Below are positions 8,046 to 14,843 of a stretch of 18,784 nt of DNA, in pieces. The DNA comes from UBA1231 sp045123185 (lineage in GTDB: Bacteria; Bacillota_I; Bacilli_A; ML615J-28; CAG-313), in NCBI GenBank assembly GCA_045123185.1, contig JBGVIL010000201.1:1-18784 (forward strand), read 5' to 3'. Numbering within the stretch: the stretch's first letter is position 1; the number at the start of each line of letters is the position of its first letter. The position numbers were made by a program, and so were the translations under genes. Under the pieces are notes generated by a model. That model did no database searches and was not told the origin of the DNA. It was given only the letters and a program-made list of their open reading frames with translations.

Positions 8046-8146
8046 TATTCAAATAAATAAGGATTGCTTGTTCCAATAAAATATTATTTTTACAACTTAC
8101 CAATTCTTTTTTTCTTTAGAAGAGTCATCCTAAAGTTAATTGATAA

Positions 8147-8173
8147 GGACTATAAGCGTTACACTTATAGTCC
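8147..8173 (-). terminator. Terminator hairpin of the 939-aa lipoprotein gene
   Basis: A perfect 10-bp stem (8147-8156 with 8164-8173) closes a 7-base loop just after the stop codon at 8192. The following minus-strand tract TTATCAATT is only moderately T-rich, so readthrough is possible. Confidence 0.75.
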
Positions 8174-8191
8174 AATTTTCAATTTAGATAT

Positions 8192-11011
8192 TTATTCTAC
8201 TATAACAATTCTAACTTCATGAGTAGTCTTATTGATATAAAAATTAAATGTCATACCTACTTGGAAAGTAATCGTTGTACCATTTGTAACTATGCCTTCT
8301 GGGCTTTCAACAATTGTAATATCACTTAAATATGTTCTATCTTCATCTCTAACTTTAAATTCATCCCATGCTTCAACTGTTATACCTAAGTAACATAATT
8401 CATTTTCATTATCAGGATTTTCTTCTAAAGTTAATATATTATCGTATCTTATATAAATATCTTTTGGTACTGAAGGAGCAACTTCAATTTCTCCTACTAA
8501 AACTAATCTTGCTGTTTTAGTTTCAGTGTTAAAGTAAATATCATATGTTCCTGATTGTTTAACTAAAATAAGCGAACCATAACTCACAGCAATTGAAGAA
8601 TCAGTGTCAGATAATGCTCCATAATTTTCAGTAGAACCACTTCCGTCAACGGCAACGCCTCCGACAGCTATATAGCAATTGGCATCTAAGGTTGCATCTT
8701 TAATGACAACTTCCTTATTTTCATCTGGAGTTCTTGTGAAGTATAAAGTTTGATTGCCACTTGAAGAATTCACAACACTTAAGAAATACATATACTCAAC
8801 TGATGAATCTCCAGGTTCTTCTGGGTATTGATCGATAATTGTAAGAACACCAGTTTCAACATTATATGTTAAATCATATGTTCCTGCTTTATTAAAGAAG
8901 ACAAGACTTATTCCACTTGATTCATATACATAAGCAATTGAACTATCTGTATTGCTATCAATTGTTATTGGATAATAATTCATATAGTTATTACTAATAA
9001 ATGAAATATTTGTGCTAGTATCTGCTACTAACCCTTCATATGTTACTGTATTATCTTCATTAATCGTTAATGGTACATATTCACCATCAAGATACATAAA
9101 TATATCAGCAGTCTCTTCGACATATGAATCCTCAATCATAAATCCATCAACGCATGGAAGATAGCTAATCATATAATAACCACTTGTTAAGATTTGTACA
9201 TAATTTCCATCTTTAGTTAGATTATCAGATGATGTGTAGACTTCACATAATCTATCAGCTGTAATAATATAGTCTTTTGTCATGTTTCTAAGATTCAATT
9301 TAACTCCTGCTTCTAGATAAATTGTATCTGTATAAACGTATAATCCATGTCCATTTATGTAAGATACTATGTCTTCATTATTCATTATTTTCTCATGAGT
9401 AATGAACCATAACAATTCTTTTGAAGCTTCATCTGTTAGTGGAATATTTACTTCGTATAATTCTACTGAATCCATTGATTCATCTTCAAATACTATTTCG
9501 TAATTATTTCCATCAACAGGTTCAAATACTTTATTAATAAATATCTTTTTATTTCCATCATAATCAAATTCAATTCCGTAACGTGTAGCATAATCAATTA
9601 CAAATTCACCATCATCACCACAATGAAAATCCCAAGTATCCCATAAATAGCTTTCATCTAAATCATCATAATCATAAACAATATTGTTTAGATTATCAAT
9701 AATGACAAATTCATCACCTTGTTCTAAATAAACATATCCATAAATATAAGAGTTTATTTCATCTGGATAAGAAACATTTCCCATTGGATATTGTTCTCCA
9801 TTTATTTCAATAACAATACCTTCGTATTTATATCCATCAATAAATAGCATTATTCCATTTGGAGTAGCTGTTACATTAACACTTATATTTTTAGCAGTTG
9901 TTAGAATTATTCCATCCTTATTAACATTTCCTTCAGCAAAATAATTATATGTTATACTTGGATTATCAGATACACAAATGGTAATAATATCTCCTTTTGT
10001 AACATCAAGATTATCTAATGTCCAAATAATTTGTGATTCATTTTCTTCGACTATTACAAGAGGTGTAGCTACTCCATTTACGCAAATAGAAATATTTCTA
10101 GATAATTTTGGTAAAACAACACTTTCAACTTCAGTATAATCTGCATCGAAATATTTTTCACATACTTCACAGAAATAGTATTCAATATTACCATCTTCCC
10201 AGAAAGAAGGAGATTTTCCCCAGTACATTGATCCATATTCATGATCTGATTTTTCAATTGTCAAATCTTCGATTTCACCATAGTTCATATCAAAGTTTTT
10301 TCCACATACATCACAGTGATAATGTTTGTGAGTACCTTCGTCTTTACATGTTGGTTCAATTTCTTCTACAAATATATATTCATGATCTGATTTTTCGATA
10401 GTTAAATCTTCAATTTCACCATAATTCATGTCGAAGTTTTTACCACATTCATCGCAATGGTAATGTTCCACTGTTCCTTCTTTTATACAACTTGAATCAA
10501 CGCCTTCAACTAATTCATAATTATGAACATGTTCTTTAATTGCTTCTTCAACTATTGCAAAATAAGAAAAACTACTTGTTTCAAAAGAAATTTGTCCTTC
10601 TAACAATGTTGGAATAAGTTTTTCAACCGAGTTATTCTCTTTTATATGAAATACAAAATAATTATCACTATCAATTTCAGTAATAGGAATAGTTACCTTA
10701 ACTTTCCCATCAGGTTGTATTTTTTTATTGTCTTTTGAAACATAAATATCAAAAATATAAATATTTCCTTCCTTGTTATAATCTTGAGCAGAAAGAATTT
10801 CTAATACTTCCTTTCCCTCGTCTGATGTTGTAGTTACTGAATTAGTAACAAGTGTAGATCCTTCTTCAAATTTACCGCCTTCAATAACAACTCCATATTC
10901 ATTTTGAAGAGAATCCAAAATTACTGGTTGATCGTTACAAGCAGTAAGAACAAAAGAAAAAGTAAGCATCATTAAAAATAAAAAAACTAAACTTTTAAAA
11001 TTCTTTTTCAT
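8192..11011 (-). CDS. Large multi-domain surface lipoprotein, paralogue of the 1-3789 protein
   Basis: The 939-residue protein starts with a lipoprotein signal (MKKNFK, hydrophobic core, lipobox LTAC with Cys25). Residues ~27-155 match the same region of the first lipoprotein (LDSL.NEYG, EGG.FEEGS, GNIYIFDIYV, GKVKV.IP, ETSSFSYF). Two near-identical Cys-pair modules (HYHCDECGKNFDMNYGEI, period 47 residues) and a third degenerate one (YYFCEVCEKYFD) follow at about 165-300. The rest is beta-rich and acidic; the last third has at least two units with an AGTYDLTYNVETG or SGTYDIYFNTETK pattern, resembling small Ig-like or starch-binding-type modules of surface proteins. AAAGGAG lies 7 bases before the ATG. 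It is monocistronic, with promoter 11077-11105 and terminator 8147-8173. Glycan binding is plausible but unproven; no catalytic motif is visible. Confidence 0.9.
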   Translation of the reverse strand: MKKNFKSLVFLFLMMLTFSFVLTACNDQPVILDSLQNEYGVVIEGGKFEEGSTLVTNSVTTTSDEGKEVLEILSAQDYNKEGNIYIFDIYVSKDNKKIQPDGKVKVTIPITEIDSDNYFVFHIKENNSVEKLIPTLLEGQISFETSSFSYFAIVEEAIKEHVHNYELVEGVDSSCIKEGTVEHYHCDECGKNFDMNYGEIEDLTIEKSDHEYIFVEEIEPTCKDEGTHKHYHCDVCGKNFDMNYGEIEDLTIEKSDHEYGSMYWGKSPSFWEDGNIEYYFCEVCEKYFDADYTEVESVVLPKLSRNISICVNGVATPLVIVEENESQIIWTLDNLDVTKGDIITICVSDNPSITYNYFAEGNVNKDGIILTTAKNISVNVTATPNGIMLFIDGYKYEGIVIEINGEQYPMGNVSYPDEINSYIYGYVYLEQGDEFVIIDNLNNIVYDYDDLDESYLWDTWDFHCGDDGEFVIDYATRYGIEFDYDGNKKIFINKVFEPVDGNNYEIVFEDESMDSVELYEVNIPLTDEASKELLWFITHEKIMNNEDIVSYINGHGLYVYTDTIYLEAGVKLNLRNMTKDYIITADRLCEVYTSSDNLTKDGNYVQILTSGYYMISYLPCVDGFMIEDSYVEETADIFMYLDGEYVPLTINEDNTVTYEGLVADTSTNISFISNNYMNYYPITIDSNTDSSIAYVYESSGISLVFFNKAGTYDLTYNVETGVLTIIDQYPEEPGDSSVEYMYFLSVVNSSSGNQTLYFTRTPDENKEVVIKDATLDANCYIAVGGVAVDGSGSTENYGALSDTDSSIAVSYGSLILVKQSGTYDIYFNTETKTARLVLVGEIEVAPSVPKDIYIRYDNILTLEENPDNENELCYLGITVEAWDEFKVRDEDRTYLSDITIVESPEGIVTNGTTITFQVGMTFNFYINKTTHEVRIVIVE
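10241..10480 (-). repeat. Duplicated Cys-pair module in lipoprotein gene
   Basis: Two copies of a segment encoding HYHCD-CGKNFDMNYGEIEDLTI start at landmarks 10241 and 10382, a 141-bp (47-codon) period. The encoded core is identical over about 15 residues and also nearly identical to the single module in the other lipoprotein, indicating recent duplication or exchange. Confidence 0.8.
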
Positions 11012-11076
11012 AATTAATCTCCTTTCAAAATTTGCCTATGAATAATATAAATCTTTTTTATTATCCACTTGATATA

Positions 11077-11105
11077 ATTATATCACTAAACACTTAAAAA
11101 GTCCA
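11077..11105 (-). promoter_or_regulatory. Promoter of the 939-aa lipoprotein gene
   Basis: On the minus strand TGGACT (11100-11105), a 17-bp spacer and an extended -10 TGATATAAT (hexamer 11077-11082) precede the gene by about 65 bases. The core AGTGATATAATT is the same as at the other lipoprotein operon (4293-4301). Confidence 0.65.
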
Positions 11106-11192
11106 TTAATACGGATAAGACTAAACATAAAAACTCTACCTTCACTTGGCAGGAACTTCTCTTTATTATTTACTCTAGTGCCTATAGCATAC

Positions 11193-11288
11193 CATAAAAA
11201 TAGCTTTATTTTTATGTAATCGTTAAAATGTTCGTAATCGTTAAATAGTAAGGGTAATCGTTAAAATGATATAAAATCGTTATAAAGT
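11193..11288. repeat. Palindrome followed by four AATCGTT direct repeats
   Basis: A perfect 10-bp inverted repeat (11193-11202 with 11207-11216, 4-base spacer) abuts four direct copies of AATCGTTAWAA starting at 11218, 11236, 11256 and 11275 (spacing 18, 20, 19 bp). The array lies about 90-170 bp upstream of the lipoprotein promoter and downstream of the tRNA terminators. It resembles an operator array or iterons more than chance AT-rich DNA. No gene overlaps it. Confidence 0.75.
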
Positions 11289-11350
11289 TATAAAATCTCT
11301 GCAATTCCTCAAAAAATTCTATTAATAAATGTCTGTGGTAAAAATAAAAA

Positions 11351-11381
11351 AATCCCATCTTTAATCAAGACAGGTGGGATT
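11351..11381 (-). terminator. Second terminator after the tRNA operon
   Basis: On the minus strand AATCCCA (from 11375-11381) pairs with TGGGATT (11351-11357) around a 17-base loop that can itself form a 4-bp stem, and is followed by a run of T. The upstream arm is part of a tRNA T-arm-like sequence. Confidence 0.6.
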
Positions 11382-11390
11382 TGAACCCTA
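11369..11390 (-). pseudogene. tRNA T-arm-like fragment
   Basis: On the minus strand GGGTTCAAATCCC is a T-arm core with three stem pairs, 55 bases downstream of tRNA-His, but no anticodon arm, acceptor strand or CCA accompanies it. It may be what remains of a third tRNA of this operon, now serving as half of a terminator stem. It could also be coincidental. Confidence 0.3.
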
Positions 11391-11402
11391 TAAAAAGCAA
11401 AT

Positions 11403-11431
11403 AAAAAAGGCTTGATATATTGTATCAAACC
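11403..11431 (-). terminator. Terminator of the tRNA-Trp/His operon
   Basis: On the minus strand GGTTTGATA (11423-11431) pairs with TATCAAGCC (11409-11417, one G-U) around a 5-base loop, followed by TTTTTTATTT, 13 bases after the CCA of tRNA-His. Confidence 0.85.
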
Positions 11432-11444
11432 TAATCTTCTTAAA

Positions 11445-11521
11445 TGGGGCGAATGATGGGATTCGAACCCACGCGTGACGGAGCCACAATCCGCTGTGTT
11501 AACCACTTCACCACATTCGCC
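11445..11521 (-). tRNA. tRNA-His (anticodon GTG)
   Basis: The acceptor GCGAATG pairs with CATTCGC, and the histidine-specific extra G at -1 (base 11521) faces C73 (base 11448). The anticodon loop TTGTGGC gives GTG; the T-arm contains GGGTTCGAATCCC. CCA is encoded (11445-11447). All arms are intact. It is co-transcribed with tRNA-Trp, 12 bases apart. Confidence 0.96.
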
Positions 11522-11533
11522 ATGTCTAATAAA

Positions 11534-11607
11534 TGGCAGGGGCTGTAGGAATCGAACCCACATTGACGGTTTTGGAGACCGGTGTACTACCGTTGTACGA
11601 AGCCCCT
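11534..11607 (-). tRNA. tRNA-Trp (anticodon CCA)
   Basis: The acceptor AGGGGCT pairs with AGCCCCT, then G73 and encoded CCA (11534-11536). The anticodon loop CTCCAAA gives CCA, reading UGG only. The anticodon stem has one C-U mismatch at its base, and the T-arm is GTGGG-TTCGATT-CCTAC. Its presence fits the standard genetic code, with UGA as stop. Confidence 0.95.
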
Positions 11608-11624
11608 ATTTACTAGGCTTCTTT

Positions 11625-11653
11625 ATTATACCAAATCTTTTGAAATTTTGCAA
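11625..11653 (-). promoter_or_regulatory. Promoter of the tRNA operon
   Basis: On the minus strand TTGCAA (11648-11653), a 17-bp spacer and TATAAT (11625-11630) with the extended TGG before it. The hexamer ends 17 bases before the 5' end of tRNA-Trp. Confidence 0.85.
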
Positions 11654-11696
11654 GCAATTAATTATAAAATTTATAATAATTTAATATATAATAATA

Positions 11697-11724
11697 AAAC
11701 CGTTTATATTTCAATAAACGGTTT
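11697..11724 (-). terminator. Terminator of the ABC transporter operon
   Basis: A perfect 11-bp stem (11697-11707 with 11714-11724) closes a 6-base loop nine bases after the permease stop. The minus-strand tail TTATTATTATA is moderate. Confidence 0.8.
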
Positions 11725-11733
11725 ATTTTTTAT

Positions 11734-12636
11734 TTAATTTTGTTTTCGCTTTTTAGAAATAATATTCATTAAAACATATACACCAACAAGTCCAATAGCA
11801 AAAATTCCTAAAATTAAAAACATTTGCCATTCTTTTACTAAGTTATCAAAAAAGTAAACATTACAATCAATAGTATCTTTTACAATATCTGTAACTTGAG
11901 AAGGTATACCGACATTTTCAATTTCTTTTATTACAGAACCCATTGTATGATTACGCAATAGTGATGTTCCATAAGTTCCCGGTAAAAAAGCAATCACTTT
12001 TTGTAACACTTTAGGGAAACTTGAAATCGGCATATAAGCTCCACAAATAAACCCATAACACGAACTTACAATCGATCCAACAGCAGAAATTTGACCCTGT
12101 GATGATAAGAAATAATTAATAATTGAAGACAAAGCTGTTCCAAATATTACAAGAATAATTACATCCAAGAAAATTAATAAAACATCCACCAAAGATAAAT
12201 ACCAACCAATAAAAGCTAAGTATATAAAACAACAAATCGCTGCAGTAATACAAACAATCAATGTATTAACAAAAGTAGCAATATAATATGATAAAGCAAG
12301 TGTTGATTTTTTAACTGGTGTCATTGAAATATCTCCACGCGCGTTTGTTACTTTATCTTGAACCATAATCATATTAGAACAAAATGAAACAGTAATACAA
12401 CAAACAGCTAAAAGTGAAGAAAATAATTGACCTCCAACTAACCCGTTAATTAATTTGTCATCAATTTTAATTGGTCCTTGAAAGATTTGTAAGAAAGTAT
12501 CTTTATAAACATTACCTAAAAATGTTACGTAAAGCACAAGTAAAATTAATGGTGTAATTAATGAAGTAAAGAAAACACCTTTATCTTTAAAAAATAATTT
12601 AATATTTCGTTTGATTAAAAAACTTAGTGAATTCAT
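11734..12636 (-). CDS. ABC-2 type permease, drug or lipid export
   Basis: The 300-residue membrane protein has the ABC2 permease layout: an N-terminal cytoplasmic amphipathic segment (SFLIKRNIKLFFKDK), a first TM (FTSLITPLILLVLYVTFLG), a central group of TMs (~65-205) with a cytosolic loop near VTNARGDISMTPVKKSTLALSYY that would contact the ATPase, and a C-terminal TM (~272-292) ending in a basic tail. It would form the membrane channel with the ATPase encoded immediately upstream; the stop of that gene and this ATG overlap by one base, showing translational coupling. Substrate cannot be told from sequence; the family includes antibiotic, bacteriocin and polysaccharide exporters. It is the last gene of the nitroreductase-ATPase-permease unit and is followed by a terminator. 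Confidence 0.9.
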   Translation of the reverse strand: MNSLSFLIKRNIKLFFKDKGVFFTSLITPLILLVLYVTFLGNVYKDTFLQIFQGPIKIDDKLINGLVGGQLFSSLLAVCCITVSFCSNMIMVQDKVTNARGDISMTPVKKSTLALSYYIATFVNTLIVCITAAICCFIYLAFIGWYLSLVDVLLIFLDVIILVIFGTALSSIINYFLSSQGQISAVGSIVSSCYGFICGAYMPISSFPKVLQKVIAFLPGTYGTSLLRNHTMGSVIKEIENVGIPSQVTDIVKDTIDCNVYFFDNLVKEWQMFLILGIFAIGLVGVYVLMNIISKKRKQN

Positions 12637-13547
12637 TAATTATCACCACCTGTATTATTTCTACCTGTTGCGTTTAAGAATACATCATCCATTTTTCCTT
12701 TGATAACTTCAAAATCATTAAAAACTTCAGGATATTTGTTAATATATTCTTTTGCTTCAACTGGCGAATTAATTTTAATTCTGAATCCATCATTTATAAC
12801 TTCATAAGGAACATTCATTTTTTGAACATCAAATTCTTTAACATTATAAAGATTAATATAGTCTGTAGTTAATTCATTCTTTAATTCGTTTGGCGTTCCT
12901 TTACCAACAATTCTACCATGATCAATAATTACAACATAATCAGCATCATGTGTTTCTTCCATATAATGTGTAGTTAAAAATACTGTAATATGATGTTCTC
13001 TTCTTAGTTTTTCTACAACATTCCAAACCATTTGTCTTGTTTGTGGATCGAGTCCTGTTGTAGGTTCATCTAAAATTAGGATTTTTGGATCATGAATTAG
13101 TGCTCTAGCAATATCAACTCTTCTTTTTTGTCCACCACTAAGTTTTCCCAGTGTTCTGTTTAAAAGTGGTTTTAAATCTAAAAGAACATTTAAGTCTTCT
13201 ATTTTTTTATCAAATTGTTCTTTAGACATTCCATAAAGAGCAGCACGACAAATCAAATTATCCATTACAGTTAGTTGTTTATCTAGTACTGAATTTTGAA
13301 AAACAACACCAATCATTGTTTTAATCTTAGTTGAGTTATCATCTAAATTAATTCCGTCAACAATAACAGTACCAGAATCTTTTTGAAGTTGATCACAAAT
13401 AATACTTATTGTTGTTGATTTACCTGCACCATTAACACCTAAAAACGCAAATAACTCTCCTTCATTAACATGAAAAGATAAATCATCTACTGCTAAGATA
13501 TCTCCATAACTTTTTCTTAAATTTTTAATTTCAATAATTTTTTTCAT
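12636..13547 (-). CDS. ABC transporter ATPase, daunorubicin-resistance (DrrA-like) class
   Basis: The 303-residue protein energises export through the adjacent permease. It has a Walker A motif GVNGAGKST (37-45, with Val where Pro or Arg is commoner), Q-loop VFQNS, ABC signature LSGGQKRR (136-143), Walker B ILILDEPTTGLD and the switch His in TTHYMEE (~192-198). Residues ~225-303 are the C-terminal extension (DUF4162-like) usual in this export class. It starts six bases after the nitroreductase stop; only a weak GAG serves as ribosome binding site, so translation probably depends on coupling. Regulation would be from the consensus promoter at 14081-14109. The substrate is unknown. Confidence 0.93.
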   Translation of the reverse strand: MKKIIEIKNLRKSYGDILAVDDLSFHVNEGELFAFLGVNGAGKSTTISIICDQLQKDSGTVIVDGINLDDNSTKIKTMIGVVFQNSVLDKQLTVMDNLICRAALYGMSKEQFDKKIEDLNVLLDLKPLLNRTLGKLSGGQKRRVDIARALIHDPKILILDEPTTGLDPQTRQMVWNVVEKLRREHHITVFLTTHYMEETHDADYVVIIDHGRIVGKGTPNELKNELTTDYINLYNVKEFDVQKMNVPYEVINDGFRIKINSPVEAKEYINKYPEVFNDFEVIKGKMDDVFLNATGRNNTGGDN

Positions 13548-13553
13548 AACTTT

Positions 13554-14063
13554 TTACTCATACATATGAACATAGTCTTCTTTATACTGTGTTCTTTCCT
13601 CTTTTTCTTCATCGGGGTAACCTACATGAATCATGCCAAGTGGTTCAATATGTTCTGGTAATTCCAATACCTCTTTTGCTCTTTTGTATGTCATTTCCAT
13701 TGGCATAATTCCACACCATACAGTACCAAGGCCTAATGATGTTGATCTTAATAGAATATTTTCGATTGCTGCTGAACAATCTTGAATGAAAAAATCATTT
13801 TCTCTTTTGGATAATGTTCTTTCTCTATTGCCACAAACAATGATAACACATGGTGAATTAAAGTTTGTATATTTTCCAATCTGTTTTACTTTTTCTAATA
13901 ATGTAGGATTTTTAATAACATAGAATTCCCATGGTTGTTTGTTACAAGCACTAGGTGCAGCCATCGCACATTCAAGCAAATCACGAATAATCTCATTACT
14001 TACATCAAGTTGTTTAAATTTACGAATACTTCTTCTTTTTAAAATACAGCTACGTACTTCCAT
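13554..14063 (-). CDS. Nitroreductase-family flavoprotein
   Basis: The 169-residue protein is an FMN-dependent NAD(P)H oxidoreductase of the nitroreductase fold, acting in the cytoplasm on nitro compounds, quinones or other unknown acceptors. FMN-contacting RRSIRKF (10-16), SACNKQPWEF (38-47) and the C-terminal LGMIHVGYPDEEKEER are typical, and LGLGTVWCGI is the usual central segment. Length suits the short single-domain subgroup. It is the first gene of a three-gene unit with an ABC exporter, under a consensus promoter, and has a GGAGGT site. The association with an exporter suggests defence against a redox-active compound, but the pairing could be incidental. Confidence 0.92.
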   Translation of the reverse strand: MEVRSCILKRRSIRKFKQLDVSNEIIRDLLECAMAAPSACNKQPWEFYVIKNPTLLEKVKQIGKYTNFNSPCVIIVCGNRERTLSKRENDFFIQDCSAAIENILLRSTSLGLGTVWCGIMPMEMTYKRAKEVLELPEHIEPLGMIHVGYPDEEKEERTQYKEDYVHMYE

Positions 14064-14080
14064 ATTGTACCTCCAGCATA

Positions 14081-14109
14081 ATTATATTGGTTATTTACTA
14101 TATTGTCAA
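14081..14109 (-). promoter_or_regulatory. Consensus promoter of nitroreductase-ABC operon
   Basis: On the minus strand TTGACA (14104-14109), a 17-bp spacer and TATAAT (14081-14086), a perfect sigma-70/SigA promoter. A near-palindrome GTTGTTTAAATAAC (14127-14140) lies 17 bp upstream of the -35, and TATTGGTTAT- and ATTTGGTTAT-like copies flank the region. Such a strong promoter normally needs a repressor; the palindrome is a candidate site. Confidence 0.85.
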
Positions 14110-14148
14110 TCATTTCTTAACAAGTGGTTGTTTAAATAACATATTTGG

Positions 14149-14766
14149 TTATCGAATAAAATTAGTAAAAATACCTTTTTCTTTTTCTGGCAAACCAAAT
14201 TCTTTTTTTCCGAGTTCAATACTCTTCATTAAGAAAGTCATATTTCTTGCAAGTGTTCGCATTTGTTGTAGACCTTCTTGATCGTCTTTTGCTTTGTCAT
14301 TATACCCAGAATGAAACCCATTCCAGTATTGTCCTGATGCAATTGGCATTCCACTAATTGTGAAATATTTATTTAGTTCATCAAAAGTCGCTGTAATACC
14401 ACCACGTCTTGCTGTTGCGATGGCTGCACCTACTTTCATTGTTTTACTAAATCTTGTTGAATAAAATAATCGATCTAATACCGCAACTAATGTGGCATTC
14501 GCAGATGCATAGTAAACTGGACTTCCAACAACTAATCCATCACATTCTTCGAATTTTGTAGCTATTTTGTTTACAATGTCATCAATGACACACTTTCCCG
14601 TTTTATAACAACTTCCACAAGCTAAACATCCACGGACATTTTCAATACCAACATTAATAAGTTCTACTTCAATGTTGTTATCTAAAAATACTTGTTCCAT
14701 TTCCTTTAACGCAAGATATGTTGCTCCTTTAAGATGTGGACTACCATTTAACATTAATACTTTCAT
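14149..14766 (-). CDS. Iron-sulfur-flavoprotein-like NAD(P)H-dependent FMN reductase
   Basis: The 205-residue protein has a flavodoxin-like fold: residues 1-10 (MKVLMLNGSP) form the phosphate-binding loop of FMN and VGSPVYYAS (~80-88) the second FMN loop. Cys47, Cys50, Cys53 and Cys59 form a CX2CX2CX5C cluster, the compact motif that binds [4Fe-4S] in archaeal and clostridial Isf proteins; many close relatives annotated as flavodoxin family or NADPH-dependent FMN reductase carry it. It would pass electrons from a reduced carrier to an acceptor. It has GAGGTG before the start and its own promoter (14788-14816) overlapping the terminator of the preceding gene. It sits just upstream of the nitroreductase, so both flavoproteins may act in related stress reduction, which is inference. 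Confidence 0.88.
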   Translation of the reverse strand: MKVLMLNGSPHLKGATYLALKEMEQVFLDNNIEVELINVGIENVRGCLACGSCYKTGKCVIDDIVNKIATKFEECDGLVVGSPVYYASANATLVAVLDRLFYSTRFSKTMKVGAAIATARRGGITATFDELNKYFTISGMPIASGQYWNGFHSGYNDKAKDDQEGLQQMRTLARNMTFLMKSIELGKKEFGLPEKEKGIFTNFIR

Positions 14767-14787
14767 ACTTCACCTCATATATGGTTA

Positions 14788-14816
14788 AGTATATCAAAAA
14801 AATGCAAATTTATCAG
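14788..14816 (-). promoter_or_regulatory. Promoter of the FMN reductase, embedded in a terminator
   Basis: On the minus strand CTGATA (14811-14816), a 17-bp spacer and TATACT (14788-14793) with an extended TGA. The -35 lies inside the hairpin of the upstream terminator, so read-through and initiation share the same DNA. Confidence 0.55.
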
Positions 14817-14839
14817 TAAAATCACTCATAAATTTGCAT
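14795..14839 (-). terminator. Terminator after the acyltransferase gene
   Basis: A perfect 12-bp stem (14802-14813 with 14828-14839), a partly pairing inner loop and seven T on the minus strand, starting four bases after the stop codon. It marks the end of the lipid-related block. Confidence 0.92.
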
Positions 14840-14843
14840 ATGA

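Larger units (their letters stand above)
7652..8146. other. Gene-poor intergenic region
   Basis: Besides the ktr promoter, this stretch of about 500 bp holds a strong minus-strand terminator (7948-7973), a pair of TCGCACCCT repeats (8016 and 8037) and three TTCGA-containing tRNA T-arm-like segments (7771-7840). The only open frame of note (7866-8060, plus strand, TTG start) has no ribosome binding site and overlaps the terminator, so I do not accept it as a gene. The mix looks like debris of older insertions. Confidence 0.5.

Noticed and set aside
7866..8060. Plus-strand open frame of 64 codons in the ktr-lipoprotein gap
   Set aside because: TTG start, no ribosome binding site, overlaps a strong terminator and the repeat pair, and its composition is not protein-like.
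11193..11288. Replication origin or plasmid iterons
   Set aside because: No rep or dnaA gene nearby, and the array is only four units between ordinary chromosomal genes; an operator or element end is as likely.
11309..11563. 84-codon minus-strand frame over the tRNAs
   Set aside because: It runs through tRNA-His and part of tRNA-Trp; the RNA genes explain the sequence.
11445..11607. UGA=Trp code of Mollicutes
   Set aside because: The only Trp tRNA here reads UGG, the encoded proteins use TGG, and no in-frame TGA is needed to read the genes.
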